Source: Xenorhabdus nematophila ATCC 19061
Lineage (GTDB): Bacteria > Pseudomonadota > Gammaproteobacteria > Enterobacterales > Enterobacteriaceae
Direction of reading: 5' to 3'
Length of the DNA stretch: 64,000 bases
NCBI RefSeq assembly: GCF_000252955.1
Contig: NC_014228.1
Coordinates: 1,502,005 to 1,566,004 of the forward strand
The notes beneath the pieces are model-generated. The model did not search any database. It was not told the DNA's origin and saw nothing but the letters and a program-made list of their open reading frames with translations. This document shows, piece by piece, positions 11,087-21,910 of this stretch (positions are counted from its first letter, which is position 1; every line of letters begins with the position of its first letter). Both the position numbers and the translations under genes were made by a program.

Positions 11087-11113
11087 TTATCGGCACTCTT
11101 AAAGGGAACTTTA
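11087..11113 (-). promoter_or_regulatory. Sigma-28 (FliA) promoter of the chemoreceptor operon
   Basis: On the minus strand TAAA, then exactly 15 nt, then GCCGATAA: a perfect match to the enterobacterial FliA consensus. It lies 35 bp before the receptor start at 11052 and would drive the two receptors plus cheRBYZ as a class III operon. Confidence 0.88.
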
Positions 11114-11241
11114 TGCGTAATTATAAAAATTGATTTTTTACGGCGTTTTTTTGATCCAGAACAATTTTTACTGAAAACAGGTTTTATCCGCTATTTAGAA
11201 TCATAAAGCTGCTGTGCTAAAGAACAGCAGCTTCAAAAACA

Positions 11242-11739
11242 TCAGCTTTTGACGACTGAATCTACCAGTGCCATTTCTTCACTGCTGAGGAGTTTTTCAA
11301 TATCCACCAAAATCAGCATTCGTTCATCAAGGGAACCAAGGCCTGTCAGGTATTCTGTTGATAAAGTCACCGCAAACTCTGGTGCAGGGCAGATTTGATC
11401 TTCTTTCAAAGACAACACATCTGATACGCCATCAACCACAATGCCAACGATACGATTAAGCAGGTTCAGAACAATAACAACCGTGTTATCGTTATAGGTA
11501 ACATGTTCTTGTGAGAATTTAATCCTCAAATCAATAATAGGTACGATCACGCCACGCAAGTTAGTGATCCCTTTTATAAAGTTGGGTGTATTCGCAATAC
11601 GGGTTACATGGTCATAACCCCGGATTTCCTGCACTTTTAGTATTTCAATTCCATACTCTTCGTCACCTAAGGTGAAAACCAGATATTCCTTTCCGGCGGT
11701 TTCCCCCGATAATTTATTAAATTCTTCTATGGCTGGCAT
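11242..11739 (-). CDS. cheW: CheW, receptor-kinase coupling protein
   Basis: 165 residues (E. coli 167), a single CheW beta-barrel domain with the conserved segments [45 protein letters not shown] and [11 protein letters not shown]. It links chemoreceptors to CheA in the signalling array. The frame is open back to 11784, but the ATG at 11739 ([10 protein letters not shown]) matches homologues and is preceded by AAAGGT. It lies 94 bp after cheA. Confidence 0.95.
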   Translation of the reverse strand: MPAIEEFNKLSGETAGKEYLVFTLGDEEYGIEILKVQEIRGYDHVTRIANTPNFIKGITNLRGVIVPIIDLRIKFSQEHVTYNDNTVVIVLNLLNRIVGIVVDGVSDVLSLKEDQICPAPEFAVTLSTEYLTGLGSLDERMLILVDIEKLLSSEEMALVDSVVKS

Positions 11740-11833
11740 GACATTACCTTTTATTGTGAAATGATTATCCCCTTTATCTTTCAAGCTGGCACTTCATTGG
11801 CTACGCTGCCATCTGAAATCTATCGGGGCTATC

Positions 11834-13981
11834 TTATTTGTTATTCACCAATTCTGCTTTGCGCACAGCCAATTGTTCATGGTTGAGTTTCTGCAAAGCA
11901 GGGATATCAATGATGAGTGCAACACTACCATCCCCCATGATGGTGGCCGCTGAAATGCCTGGTACTTTGCGGTAATTGCTCTCAATATTTTTAACAACAA
12001 CTTGATGCTGTCCCACCAGTTTATCTACCAGCAACGCATAACGGCGTCCGGCACTCTGCACAATAACCGCAATGCCTTTTGTCGGATCCATTTCTCCATT
12101 CGGGATATCAAATATGCGGTAAAGTTCAAGTAGCGGTAAATATTCGCCCCGTACCTGTAAGAGTTTTTCATCACCCGCCAAGGGATAAATATCTTCTTCC
12201 TGTGGTTGCAATGAACTGACTACAGCCCCCAGCGGTAGGATGAAAACTTCATCATTTACTTTGACGGACATGCCATCCAATATCGCCAATGTCAGTGGAA
12301 GCAAAATACGAATGATGGTGCCCTTCCCTTCTTGGAAGTTGATCTGAATCTGACCACCCATATCCTGAATATTGCGTTTAACCACATCCATGCCCACACC
12401 ACGACCAGAAACATCAGTTACCACTTCTGCGGTAGAAAATCCGGGCGCAAAAATCAACATGGCCACTTCTTCATTGCTCATGTTTTCACTGACACTCAAT
12501 CCCTGAGATTGTGCTTTAGCCAAGATTTTCTCGCGGTTTAAACCTGCGCCGTCATCAATGACTTCAATACAAATATTTCCCCCCTGGTGTTCAGCTGCCA
12601 GTGTTAAATTACCGGTTTCTGATTTCCCCGCAGCAAGGCGTTTTTCTGGGTTTTCTATACCATGGTCAAGACTGTTGCGTACCAAATGTGTCAGAGGATC
12701 GATAATTCTCTCAATCAAACTCTTATCCAGCTCTGTAGAGCTACCAATCAATGTGAGTTCCACTTTTTTATTCAGTTTTCCCGCCAAATCACGCACTAAG
12801 CGTGGATAACGGCTAAACACATATTCCATCGGCATCATACGGATAGACATGACAGATTCTTGCAAATCACGGGAGTTTCGCTGCAATTGAGTCATACAAC
12901 TCAACAATTCACTATGTTTTGTCGGTTCAAGATTATTGCAGTGCTGTGCCAGCATGGATTGGGTAATAACCAATTCACCCACCAAGTTGATGAGCTGATC
13001 GACCTTTTCAACCGCAACACGAATACTGGAGGATTCCGCACGTTGACGTGGTGATCCTGCTGCCGGACGCGGTGCAGGACGTCCGATTTCACGTACATCT
13101 GTTTTTTCCGGCGTTTCTGTATTTGTCGCTACTGAGTTCTTGTTTGTTGTATTGTTTTCTATCTTGCTTTCTACAGCGGTAGTTTCTGCTACAGAATTTT
13201 TTTCAGTTGTAGTTTCAGTTTTCACCGCTTCTGCCTGAGATTCATTCGTCGGCAAAAACGTTATTTGTTCAGGTTCGACGACAAAACACAGTACAGCCGT
13301 AATATCATCTTCTGTCGCAGATGTTATTAATGAAGCTTCAAGACTGTTTGAAGTTTGTTCCACATCATAAATCTCACCCAGATGAGCCAGTTCATCCTTC
13401 ATTAAAGCGACTTCACGTTCTTTCAATCCGGATAGATGAATACGGACCTGCCCATGATTTGATTTCTCGACAGAAGACGGTTGAGATCCTGTTAGCGCTT
13501 GTTCTTTCTCTACAGTCTCTGCAACTTCTTCAGTGACAAGATCGGTCTGAATTTCGGATGTCGCAGCGAAAAGTTCTTCTTCCTGCTTATCTTCCTGTAG
13601 TTCTAACGCAAGTTGACGCAATGTCTCGCAGATATAATTGAATGTATCTTCATCTGGCTCCTGTGAATTTTTATAGGCATCCAATTGTTGCTGCATAATA
13701 TCTTTCGCTTCTAAAAACAGGTTGATAATGTCAATGGTCAGGCGTATTTCATCACGTCTGGCGCTATCGAGCAGATTCTCCAAAACATGCGTCGTTTGTT
13801 GTAGCTTGGTAAAACCAAAAGTCGCAGCGCCCCCCTTAATAGAGTGGGCGCTGCGAAATATTGCGTTTAGCTGTTCGGAGTCAGGTTCATCAGCGTTAAG
13901 CAGCAATAAATGCTGCTCCATATCGGCCAATAGTTCATCTGCTTCATCAAAAAAAGTCTGATAAAACGCGGTAATATCCAT
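11834..13981 (-). CDS. cheA: CheA, chemotaxis histidine kinase
   Basis: 715 residues, longer than E. coli CheA (654). Domains in order: P1 phosphotransfer with His46 in RSAHSIKGGAATFGF; an extended acidic, Thr/Glu-rich linker and P2 CheY/CheB-binding region (about 130-320); P3 dimerisation; P4 ATPase with HLVRNSLDHGIE, DDGAG and SGRGVGMDVV; and the C-terminal CheW-like P5. The extra length is mostly in the low-complexity linkers. It autophosphorylates in response to receptors and passes phosphate to CheY and CheB. It starts 6 bp after the motB stop, in one operon with motAB and cheW. Confidence 0.96.
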   Translation of the reverse strand: MDITAFYQTFFDEADELLADMEQHLLLLNADEPDSEQLNAIFRSAHSIKGGAATFGFTKLQQTTHVLENLLDSARRDEIRLTIDIINLFLEAKDIMQQQLDAYKNSQEPDEDTFNYICETLRQLALELQEDKQEEELFAATSEIQTDLVTEEVAETVEKEQALTGSQPSSVEKSNHGQVRIHLSGLKEREVALMKDELAHLGEIYDVEQTSNSLEASLITSATEDDITAVLCFVVEPEQITFLPTNESQAEAVKTETTTEKNSVAETTAVESKIENNTTNKNSVATNTETPEKTDVREIGRPAPRPAAGSPRQRAESSSIRVAVEKVDQLINLVGELVITQSMLAQHCNNLEPTKHSELLSCMTQLQRNSRDLQESVMSIRMMPMEYVFSRYPRLVRDLAGKLNKKVELTLIGSSTELDKSLIERIIDPLTHLVRNSLDHGIENPEKRLAAGKSETGNLTLAAEHQGGNICIEVIDDGAGLNREKILAKAQSQGLSVSENMSNEEVAMLIFAPGFSTAEVVTDVSGRGVGMDVVKRNIQDMGGQIQINFQEGKGTIIRILLPLTLAILDGMSVKVNDEVFILPLGAVVSSLQPQEEDIYPLAGDEKLLQVRGEYLPLLELYRIFDIPNGEMDPTKGIAVIVQSAGRRYALLVDKLVGQHQVVVKNIESNYRKVPGISAATIMGDGSVALIIDIPALQKLNHEQLAVRKAELVNNK

Positions 13982-13987
13982 CGTTAC

Positions 13988-14992
13988 TTACTCTGTCACC
14001 TTATTAGTATCACTATTCGGTTCAACCGATAGTTGCTCCGATTTTGTGATTTCATTGGATTGGCCGGTGGGTTGTTGAACAGGCGTTCCCTCATTCGAAT
14101 CCATTCTGATGACTTCTTGCATATCCATACTATTGTTAGCGGTCATGGCACTACCGCCGCTGTTTTCCTGCTCAATCCGTTTTTCTGCCTCTTTATTCAG
14201 TACAATGATGCTAATACGACGGTTAACCGGTGCATTAGGATCAATACCTTTCTGCATACTCACAGTGGATGCCATTCCGACAACCCGCAGGATTTTCACT
14301 TCATCCAATCCTCCCACCAGCAATTCACGCCTTGAAGCATTGGCACGATCAGAAGAAAGTTCCCAGTTGCTGTAACCTCGCTGACCATTGGCATACTTTA
14401 AACTATCGGTATGACCAGAAAGACTGATTTTATTCGGAATGTCATTCAGGATCGGTGCAATTGCCTGCAAAATATCACTCATGTAACTTTCGACTTTTGC
14501 GCTGCCAATCATGAACATCGGCCGATTTTCTCGATCAATAATCTGAATGCGCAGTCCTTCATCCATCATGTCAATCAATAAATGAGGACGCAGCTCTTTA
14601 AGGCGAGGATCGGTAATAATCAGTTGATCAAGTTGCTGATGCAATCGGTTCAGGCGACGATTTTCTTCGCTGGCTTCAACCTCTTTGGTCTGGCGGAAAA
14701 TTTCACCATCCTGTTGGAAAACGTCATCCCCTCCTCCTGGGATCGGATTTGTACTATCACTACTCTGATGCCCCTTATTAATGGCGACTTGCAAAGGGGT
14801 ACGAAAATATTCTGCGATACTGGTTAACTCCTGTGGACTGGCGATAGATATCAACCACATCACCAGAAAGAATGCCATCATTGCAGTCATAAAATCAGCA
14901 TACGCAATCTTCCATGATCCACCATGCTGACTTGGATTATGTTTTTTACGCTTCTTTACCCTGATGACAGAAACATTATTCGCTCTCATCAT
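13988..14992 (-). CDS. motB: MotB, flagellar stator protein
   Basis: 334 residues. A short cytoplasmic basic N terminus, one membrane helix with the proton-binding Asp33 in [19 protein letters not shown], a plug/linker, and a C-terminal OmpA-like peptidoglycan-binding domain (ISLSGHTDS..., NRRISIIV). With MotA it forms the proton-driven stator. The first ATG (14992) overlaps the motA stop by 1 nt (TAATG); a second in-frame ATG follows directly and cannot be excluded. The tail beyond residue 275 is polar and low in complexity. Confidence 0.95.
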   Translation of the reverse strand: MMRANNVSVIRVKKRKKHNPSQHGGSWKIAYADFMTAMMAFFLVMWLISIASPQELTSIAEYFRTPLQVAINKGHQSSDSTNPIPGGGDDVFQQDGEIFRQTKEVEASEENRRLNRLHQQLDQLIITDPRLKELRPHLLIDMMDEGLRIQIIDRENRPMFMIGSAKVESYMSDILQAIAPILNDIPNKISLSGHTDSLKYANGQRGYSNWELSSDRANASRRELLVGGLDEVKILRVVGMASTVSMQKGIDPNAPVNRRISIIVLNKEAEKRIEQENSGGSAMTANNSMDMQEVIRMDSNEGTPVQQPTGQSNEITKSEQLSVEPNSDTNKVTE

Positions 14993-15873
14993 TATTCTTC
15001 AACTTCTTGTTGTACAGGGACTTTAACCCGACGAACATGTTCTTCAAGTTCTGTAAATGAAGGACGATCTGTGAGGAATAAAGTTTTACGACCAAATTCA
15101 ACCGCAATTTGTGGTGCATAGCCATGCAAACTGGAAAGCAGTGTCACTTTGATACACTGCATCATTTTGACTTGCTCACTACTGCGTTGGCGAAGTAATG
15201 TCGCCAGAGGAGAAACAAAACCATAAGCTAATAAAATCCCAAGGAATGTTCCCACCATTGCATGAGCGATCAACATTCCCAATTCTCCTGCCGGACGATC
15301 CGCAGATCCCAGTGCGTGCACAACTCCCATTACAGCAGCAACGATCCCAAATGCCGGCAATGAATCTCCCACCATCGCTAAACTCGTAGCAGGCACTTCA
15401 CTCTCTTGTTCGTAAGTCTCGATTTCTTCATCCATCAACGCTTCAATTTCATGAGGATTCATATTACCGCTGATGATCAAGCGCATATAATCAGTGATGA
15501 AATCCATCAATTGCTGATCTTTTAACAAACGGGGATATTGAGTGAAAATATCGCTTTGGTGTGGGTTTTCAATATCCCGCTCCAAAGCCAGAAGTCCATG
15601 CTGGCGCGATTTAGAGAGCAGGCGGAATTGTAAAGCCATAAGATCCATATACATCGCTTTGTTGTATTTTGATCTGCGCAATACTTTTGGCAAAACACGC
15701 AATGTTGCCTTTATCGCCTTGCCATTATTGCCCACGATAAAAGCACCGATTCCCGCACCTGCAATAATCAAAAATTCCGCTGGCTGATAAAGTGCGCCCA
15801 TGTGGCCACCGACAAGCAGATAGCCACCAATTACCGCACCAAAAACCACGATATATCCTAAAAGTACTAACAC
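14992..15873 (-). CDS. motA: MotA, flagellar stator protein (GTG start)
   Basis: 293 residues (E. coli 295) with four membrane segments, the cytoplasmic loop with motor-interacting charged residues ([19 protein letters not shown]) and the conserved [27 protein letters not shown]. The frame opens at 15918, but the GTG at 15873 gives [10 protein letters not shown], aligned with the E. coli start MLILLGYLVV, and AAAGGA lies 6 nt upstream of it. I therefore choose the GTG. It heads the motAB-cheAW group downstream of flhDC. Confidence 0.94.
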   Translation of the reverse strand: MLVLLGYIVVFGAVIGGYLLVGGHMGALYQPAEFLIIAGAGIGAFIVGNNGKAIKATLRVLPKVLRRSKYNKAMYMDLMALQFRLLSKSRQHGLLALERDIENPHQSDIFTQYPRLLKDQQLMDFITDYMRLIISGNMNPHEIEALMDEEIETYEQESEVPATSLAMVGDSLPAFGIVAAVMGVVHALGSADRPAGELGMLIAHAMVGTFLGILLAYGFVSPLATLLRQRSSEQVKMMQCIKVTLLSSLHGYAPQIAVEFGRKTLFLTDRPSFTELEEHVRRVKVPVQQEVEE

Positions 15874-15950
15874 GCGATATCCTTTAGCTAAGTTGGTGAA
15901 CAGATGGGATTTGAACAAGGCAAATTGATAAATGAAGAAGGATGTGGTGA

Positions 15951-15986
15951 CAGGTTACAGGCTTTAAATTTAAAGCCTGTAACCTG
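15951..15986. terminator. 36-bp perfect palindrome between flhC and motA
   Basis: CAGGTTACAGGCTTTAAA is followed at once by its exact reverse complement. Any transcript through it would fold into an 18-bp stem. No U-tract follows on the minus strand, so it may attenuate or process the flhDC-motAB transcript rather than stop it completely. Confidence 0.6.
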
Positions 15987-16008
15987 AATTTTACTTTCCC
16001 ATTTAAAT

Positions 16009-16593
16009 TCACATAGCTTTCTGAGCAAATCCATCCAGCAGTTGTGAATTAGTATCGGCAGGTTGAGGGGAAAGTTTACGTTTTTTTACCGCTCGTGAGG
16101 GCGGCTGGCAAAGACTACACACAAAACTATTTACTGGTTGATGAGCATGAGTGATGAAAGTTCCACCACAACAACGACACTCTGTTGGCTGTAACATACC
16201 ACTGTCAACAAAACGAACCAGTGTCCAAGCTCTGGTCAATGCCAAAATGGGTGCATCTCCATTATTCCCTGGGGGGCATTGTTCAAGGTACAGTCGATAA
16301 GCTTTCACAACAACCTCTACACCTTCACAATGCCCGCTTTTCAACAGAAAACGGTAAGCATTGTAGAACATTGACGAATGAATATTCTGTTCCCAAGTCA
16401 TAAACCAGTCCGTCGAAAAGGGGAGCATCCCTTTAGGCGGAGGGCTTCCCCGCAACTCTTTATACAACCGGATCAATCGGCCCCTGCTTAGTTGCGTTTC
16501 ACTTTCAAGCATCTGCAATCGCGCGCCCAAAGTGATGAGTTCCATTGCCAGCTGAATATCTTTCGCTTCCTGAACAATACTTTTTTCAACCAT
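16009..16593 (-). CDS. flhC: FlhC, flagellar master activator subunit
   Basis: 194 residues (E. coli 192). FlhC supplies most DNA contacts of the FlhD4C2 complex, which activates class II flagellar promoters with sigma-70. The four zinc-binding cysteines are present as CRCC (two used) and CSLC in the segment [20 protein letters not shown]. The start is 2 bp after the flhD stop, indicating coupling. Confidence 0.96.
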   Translation of the reverse strand: MVEKSIVQEAKDIQLAMELITLGARLQMLESETQLSRGRLIRLYKELRGSPPPKGMLPFSTDWFMTWEQNIHSSMFYNAYRFLLKSGHCEGVEVVVKAYRLYLEQCPPGNNGDAPILALTRAWTLVRFVDSGMLQPTECRCCGGTFITHAHQPVNSFVCSLCQPPSRAVKKRKLSPQPADTNSQLLDGFAQKAM

Positions 16594-16595
16594 CT

Positions 16596-16946
16596 TTACG
16601 CTCTTTTCTTGATTGAAGTGTCATCCTGAGCGGATAACTGCTGAAAAAGATGAGTAGACAGCAAAATACCTGTATGAATTTGTTGCAGATCGTCCACCCG
16701 CGATTCCTTCGTTAACTGCTGTACGGTTTCGTGGTCTTCAAACCGAAAATGGCAAATCAGTTGGTTTGTTTCAGCTAATTTTACTAACTGAGGCAATGTC
16801 AGCTCGGCCAACGTATCAGCCATCGATTCACTAATACCTAAACGGAACATCGCAGATGCTTTCTCATGGTTAATTAGCCGTTGTGCTAAAAGCAAATACG
16901 ATAAATTTATGTCATAAATATGTTTGAGCAATTCAACCGTACTCAT
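16596..16946 (-). CDS. flhD: FlhD, flagellar master activator subunit
   Basis: 116 residues, the family length. All-helical protein with the conserved [15 protein letters not shown] and [17 protein letters not shown]. It pairs with FlhC to open the flagellar cascade. Upstream lies an unusually long gene-free region with a perfect-symmetry CRP box 325 bp before the start codon, a distance close to the arrangement in E. coli where CRP activates flhDC. Confidence 0.96.
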   Translation of the reverse strand: MSTVELLKHIYDINLSYLLLAQRLINHEKASAMFRLGISESMADTLAELTLPQLVKLAETNQLICHFRFEDHETVQQLTKESRVDDLQQIHTGILLSTHLFQQLSAQDDTSIKKRA

Positions 16947-18539
16947 TTCTATATATCCCGTCCGATTATATGAAAAAATTAAATTAAGTGATCAAAGAAT
17001 CACTCACGACAAAATTACCAGTAGCATGAGATTCAATAATCTCCGACATAACTGAAATATACATCTTTAGCCAGAGCAGTAACTGTCCTTTGTATTACTC
17101 TTGGGATCGCCCAATTTCTAAAATATTTCGGTAATGGGTTGTGAAAGTATTATTGCGTCATCTGGGTAATACACTTGCCACAATTGATTAAGAATAATCT
17201 TAATGCTAATTAACTTTACTCCTGAATCATCAAGTTATACAACGGAGAACATATGTCATTTTAAATACTATGTGATAACGATCACAAAACTTGCACTTTT
17301 TATTATGCTTCTAGCTCATTAACTATTCAAGCAATAAAAAACAAGAAATAGTCTACAATTAATAAGTTAAATTATTTAAATAAAAATATTAGGGACTGTT
17401 TTTTGTTTTATGCGATCTATTAAACTTATAAATCCAAAATAACGACAAAAAATCCTACTCTGAGTAAAATTACCAATATCTTATTAAAATTTGTCTCTTG
17501 ATAATGCAGGTAGGCACTCATCTTCCACTATAACTTGATTTAGATCATAGTTATGCCAAATTTATTAATTATATGTGAATACTAGTTCTTAAAAAGATAC
17601 CAGTCCGATCATTTTTAGTTTATGATCGTACTTTTTTCACCCAAAGAAAGAAGAGGCTTCACATCCACCTTGAGGTCAAATATCACATAGATCAAAAAAA
17701 TAAGATAAAATACAGTATGATATTGAAATAAAAAAACATCTGCTTACCTATCATCCTATAGCCATAGCCAGCAAAGCTTTGCTAACTAAACAAAATTTAC
17801 ACCTATCAAGAGCCATAAAAGCCATTGCCAACCACGACAATTAATAAATTTATCTAAACTAAATAAATATATACACAGCCTGCCTGTGACATAAATTTAA
17901 CTTAATCGCCATTGATGATTATTTACTCTCATTGGTTAGCTTATACACATAAAGCATAAGATAAAATAATGTATTTTATTTTCTACAGACCCATAAATGA
18001 TAAGAATAATCAATGTTTTTACACCTATCCATAGTTTAAAAATGAACAGCCAAATTCAAAAGAAAGTTAGGTTATCGACTAAAAACTAATTTACTCAAAT
18101 AACAAAAAATACAAAAATAAAATCATTCCCAAATGCAAATTTTTTAATAAATCATTATTATTCAAAACCCAATTAAAAGAGGAATAAAAATCAATATAAA
18201 ATGAAATGGGTATTAATGGATAAAATAAATATAAAAAATAAATTTATCCTACTTAAGTTTCAATAAAAGTAACAATAGACGATTGAAACTGGCGTTTCAA
18301 ATAAATAATATAGCCACTAAATATAACTCTATTGTTTCTTTAAATTCATTTATATTGTGATAGGAGATTCATATTCAAAGAATAACATCAATACCTATTC
18401 TAAATATCTACAAAAAATTTGTTTTAAGGATAGTGACAATGATATGTTTCCTGTATGTGGTGATCCTTTATACTATACAGAATAAGATATTATTTAATGA
18501 GAATTATTTACAACCATCCACTAAAGCAGTTAATGTAAA
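16947..18539. other. 1.6-kb AT-rich region upstream of flhD without genes
   Basis: No open frame of note on either strand; runs of A and T dominate. It must contain the flhDC promoter and leader (CRP box at 17271). Such AT-rich DNA upstream of flhDC is a typical H-NS/RcsB target region in enterobacteria, but no specific further site can be assigned by eye. The far part may be unrecognisable debris linked to the decayed Mg2+-ATPase gene that follows. Confidence 0.5.
17271..17286. promoter_or_regulatory. CRP-cAMP binding site upstream of flhDC
   Basis: TGTGATAACGATCACA has both half-sites of the CRP consensus (TGTGA, 6 nt, TCACA) in perfect form. It is 325 bp upstream of the flhD ATG. In E. 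coli flhDC is activated by CRP from a site about 270 bp before the start codon. Confidence 0.75.
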
Positions 18540-20110
18540 ATCACTCCATTATTTAAACAAAAACGCTACCGTTAATTCATGTTCCAAGTAACCATAAAAA
18601 GCAAACCCGCGGTAATGGTTGTAACTCAATAAGGGTATAAAAAGAATAGAATCGGATATAATTGCCTAATGCTATTATTATTAATGTTGTTAATAAAACA
18701 GATCATACAACTTCCTTTGTACAAAAGAGGACTTCTGCACATGATATATACAGTTAATATTGATGATAGCCTCCCTTCTATTCATTCTTCTGATTGAAAT
18801 AAAACTTGATGTTCTACACTATTCACTGCAAATACATGCCACATCACGTCGTATATCGATACACATAAGATAGACGAACATATTTTAGTCAGATCGCAAA
18901 ATATTCAATATTATTGATATCCTACTGACGAGGTTTTTTCAGAAACTTTTTATCTGTTTTATGTCAATATTAAGACAGCTGTGAAATATCGTACATTAGG
19001 TTTTGTACAAGAAAATGAATGGCTAATATTGATAAATATGGAATAAATGCGCTGGAGGCTAGTACAGAAAATACGGTTATAAATTTCTAATTAGCCATAA
19101 TATTTAAATAATGAGTAATATTCCCAAATACTTACCTTTCCTTAATGAATCTTTCACCTAATATCATCAGGTTTTTCTCAAACAGAATGATTCTTTTGTG
19201 ATATCTGTCCCTGTATCAACTCGAATTCCGACATTAACATCCCATAATGCGGTGCATCATTTATTCTCCAACTGAGAAAACCAACTGTATGACCGTTATT
19301 TTGCTATTGCTTTAAAATGTATGGTTTTTGTAGTGTGTTAACTTACAAAAACTAACCTTAATTCCACTTTTTTTGAAAGGTTTTCATCACACATTTGTTC
19401 GATATCAGGATCAATAAGAATATTTCCAGAATCTAAACTTACAGAGCGGTAAACTTTAGCCATAATGACAGGATTATCTCCGGTAATCACCTTAACCTAA
19501 ATTTCATTTTCCCTAATGTTACAATTGCTATTGCTGCACTTTCTTTTGGTAGTTCTAAAAATGTTAATAAACCTTGTAGTACCATCTCTTTTTCATCAGT
19601 AACAGAAAGAAAATGTTTCACTTCATCAGGACTCAACTCCAGAGCCACTAAGATTAACACCTTGAAACCTTGTTCATGATAGCGACTAACCAGTTTCACC
19701 ACATTGTTACGACTTTCTTCAGTGAGAAGAATTATTTTCTCCTTTATCCTTATAAAGGAGCAAATTGATAGCATTTTTTTCTCAGCATCGTTATAGGCTA
19801 ATTGATGTGTTCTATACAAATTCTGTATAAAAATTGACAACCGGAACCTGACAAAACCAAATGATAACTCATCAATTTTTCTGTAGCTGTGTAGAAAATT
19901 AGTCTCTGAATCTCTACTGTCATAACCATCAATTACTTGAATCATGAGATTTCTAATTCTGGTTTGACAAAAGCTATTTAACCACGCGCAATACAATACA
20001 AAAGTATCTTCCCTATCCCTTGTATCATTAATTCTCTGAGCTGCTTCTCTTAATAAAATGAAAGCTGCTGCACCGGTTGAAACTAAGGCGTTGGTTCTCA
20101 ATTTTGCCAT
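18540..20110 (-). pseudogene. Decayed MgtA/MgtB-type Mg2+-transporting P-type ATPase gene
   Basis: A 207-codon open frame (20110-19487) contains YCAWLNSFCQTRIRNLM, KIDELSFGFVRFRLSI and LVLQ/LLTFLELPKESAAIAI-like text matching the nucleotide-binding part of MgtA/MgtB. Beyond its stop, other frames continue the family in order: VITGDNPVIMAK at about 19450, VGIRVDTGTDITKES at about 19220, VFSVLASSAFIPYLSILAIH and VQNLMYDISQLS at 18970-19070, VFAVNSVEHQVLFQS at about 18820, then LTTLIIIALGNYIRF and ELQPLPRVCFLWLLGT near 18600-18700. At least five frameshifts or stops separate these, and the 5' third with the DKTGT phosphorylation motif is missing. Clearly non-functional. Confidence 0.85.
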
Positions 20111-20393
20111 ACGTTGACGCTATTGACGTTCAGCGCCAATTAGAACACCACAACACAGGGCTGATAGTGAATGAGTAGCGACAAAAATTCTCCTCTATTT
20201 GTTATTACATTAACAAGCAATAGATAACCTAAAGAGATAATCTCTTTACCGTATATAAGACACTATGATGGCGAATATTTAATTCAGTTTGATTATTTGT
20301 ATGTTCCCGGAGGGAATAAGGAATGAGTATAGGATCATGTATACCCCAGTAATCTTCCCTATATACCTTCAGTCACGGTAGTCAGTGAGAAAA

Positions 20394-21446
20394 TTACTCA
20401 CTTACCCTGATATCCCATCGGGCATCTTCTCCCGCGAGGAATGGAACTAGTTTTTCATTCCCACACTCGATATATTCAACGACTTGTGTAGATTTACGAG
20501 TGAGTTCGATAAAGCCCTCATTCACGGGAAGACCATAAAAGGCTGGACCATTCAGGGAGCAGAAAGATTCAAAATGTTCCATTGCCCCTAACTCTTCAAA
20601 AACCGTAGCGTAAGCAGCGAGAGCTGTAGGTGCGTTGAATACACCAGCACAACCGCAAGAAGATTCTTTACGATGCAGCATATGTGGAGCCGAATCTGTT
20701 CCCAGGAAAAAACGGTCACAGCCGCTGGCAACTGCTGCCCGTAGAGCTTCTTGGTGAATATTGCGTTTTAGTACAGGTAAGCAGTAAAGATGAGGCCGAA
20801 TACCACCAACCAACATATGGTTTCGGTTGAACATCAAGTGTTGTGGTGTGAGTGTTGCACCTAATTTGTCGTTTCCTTCTAGAACGTAATCAGCAGCTTC
20901 TTTGGTTGTAATGTGCTCAAAAACCACTTTTAATTCCGTAAACTGATTACGCAATGGTTCCATTACCTGTTCAATGAATCGAGCTTCGCGATCAAAAATA
21001 TCAATATGGGCAGCGGTGGCCTCACCATGGATCAGCAGAGGCATGCCTATTTTTTCCATGGTTTCTAATAAAGGATAGATTTTTTTGATATCAGAAACGC
21101 CTTGGCTGGAATTGGTTGTTGCATTGGCTGGATAAAGCTTACAGGCAGTGAAAACGTCTTCCTTATAACCCGTTTCAATTTGGGTGCTGTCTGTTGAATC
21201 AGTCAGATAACAAGTCATAAGAGGCTGGAAGTGGTGCTTTGACGGAATGGCTGCAAGTATCCGCTCTTTGTAGGCTTTGGCACTGGCTACATCTGTCACT
21301 GGAGGGACAAGATTGGGCATGACAATTGCTCGGCCAAAGAAACGGCTGGTATGGGGGACAATGGTTTTTAGCATATCACCATCGCGAAAATGGACATGCC
21401 AGTCGTCAGGGCGGCGGATTTTAATAGTATATGATTCAGTGGTCAT
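20394..21446 (-). CDS. pyrC: Dihydroorotase PyrC
   Basis: 350 residues (E. coli 348). PyrC closes N-carbamoyl-aspartate to dihydroorotate in pyrimidine synthesis. The zinc ligands sit in [12 protein letters not shown] near the N terminus; the active-site Lys is expected in the [12 protein letters not shown] stretch; further metal ligands lie in LIHGEA and FEHITT, and the Asp in [10 protein letters not shown]. The frame is open to 21536, but the ATG at 21446 ([10 protein letters not shown]) matches the family start and has TGGAGC upstream. Its divergent neighbour is a tRNA-Asn gene 220 bp away. Confidence 0.95.
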   Translation of the reverse strand: MTTESYTIKIRRPDDWHVHFRDGDMLKTIVPHTSRFFGRAIVMPNLVPPVTDVASAKAYKERILAAIPSKHHFQPLMTCYLTDSTDSTQIETGYKEDVFTACKLYPANATTNSSQGVSDIKKIYPLLETMEKIGMPLLIHGEATAAHIDIFDREARFIEQVMEPLRNQFTELKVVFEHITTKEAADYVLEGNDKLGATLTPQHLMFNRNHMLVGGIRPHLYCLPVLKRNIHQEALRAAVASGCDRFFLGTDSAPHMLHRKESSCGCAGVFNAPTALAAYATVFEELGAMEHFESFCSLNGPAFYGLPVNEGFIELTRKSTQVVEYIECGNEKLVPFLAGEDARWDIRVSE

Positions 21447-21666
21447 GGAACCGGCTCCAGATGATAGATGAAAAATGATGGATGCTAATTCAGCATTCCT
21501 TAAGCCGGAGGAGGATAATAAAACGAAAATAGCCAAATAGCTATTATTTAATAATAAAATTCTATAATTTTTACAAATGTAAATTCTATTTATATGAGGG
21601 TATTCAGAGGTATCAACGTATCAAAAAAGGAAAAATAGAAGTAATAACACGAGGGTGAATTGAATT

Positions 21667-21742
21667 TGGCTCCTCCAGCTGGACTCGAACCAGCGACATA
21701 CGGATTAACAGTCCGCCGTTCTACCGACTGAACTATGGAGGA
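21667..21742 (-). tRNA. tRNA-Asn (anticodon GTT), copy 0
   Basis: 76 nt on the minus strand, TCCTCCATAGTTCAG... to ...CTGGAGGAGCCA, with CCA encoded. The cloverleaf forms with a 7-bp acceptor stem (TCCTCCA/TGGAGGA), anticodon loop CTGTTAA and TPsiC arm GGTTCGAGTCC. Three further copies on the plus strand lie at 35.6-36.5 kb. Confidence 0.97.
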
Positions 21743-21762
21743 ACTCCTTCAAGACGGGATGC

Positions 21763-21791
21763 ATATTAACGGCACTCTGACCGTTTGTCAA
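21763..21791 (-). promoter_or_regulatory. Sigma-70 promoter of tRNA-Asn copy 0
   Basis: TTGACA, 17 nt, TAATAT on the minus strand, about 20 bp before the tRNA. The 95 bp upstream of this tRNA closely resemble the region upstream of the third plus-strand tRNA-Asn (36.33-36.43 kb). Confidence 0.85.
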
Positions 21792-21910
21792 AGCAGAAAA
21801 TAGCAATAATTGTTTGATTGCTTGTAATATGTACTTTATGCGTAATGAGATGGCCTCCCCCACCCTGTGAGCCATACTCTTTATCGCGATTTCTTTCTGG
21901 AGAAGCTATC

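Noticed and set aside
18741..18800. ATG frame of 18 codons (MIYTVNIDDSLPSIHSSD) with AGAGGA upstream
   Set aside because: It lies inside the decayed Mg2+-ATPase gene in antisense orientation, so it is most likely chance.
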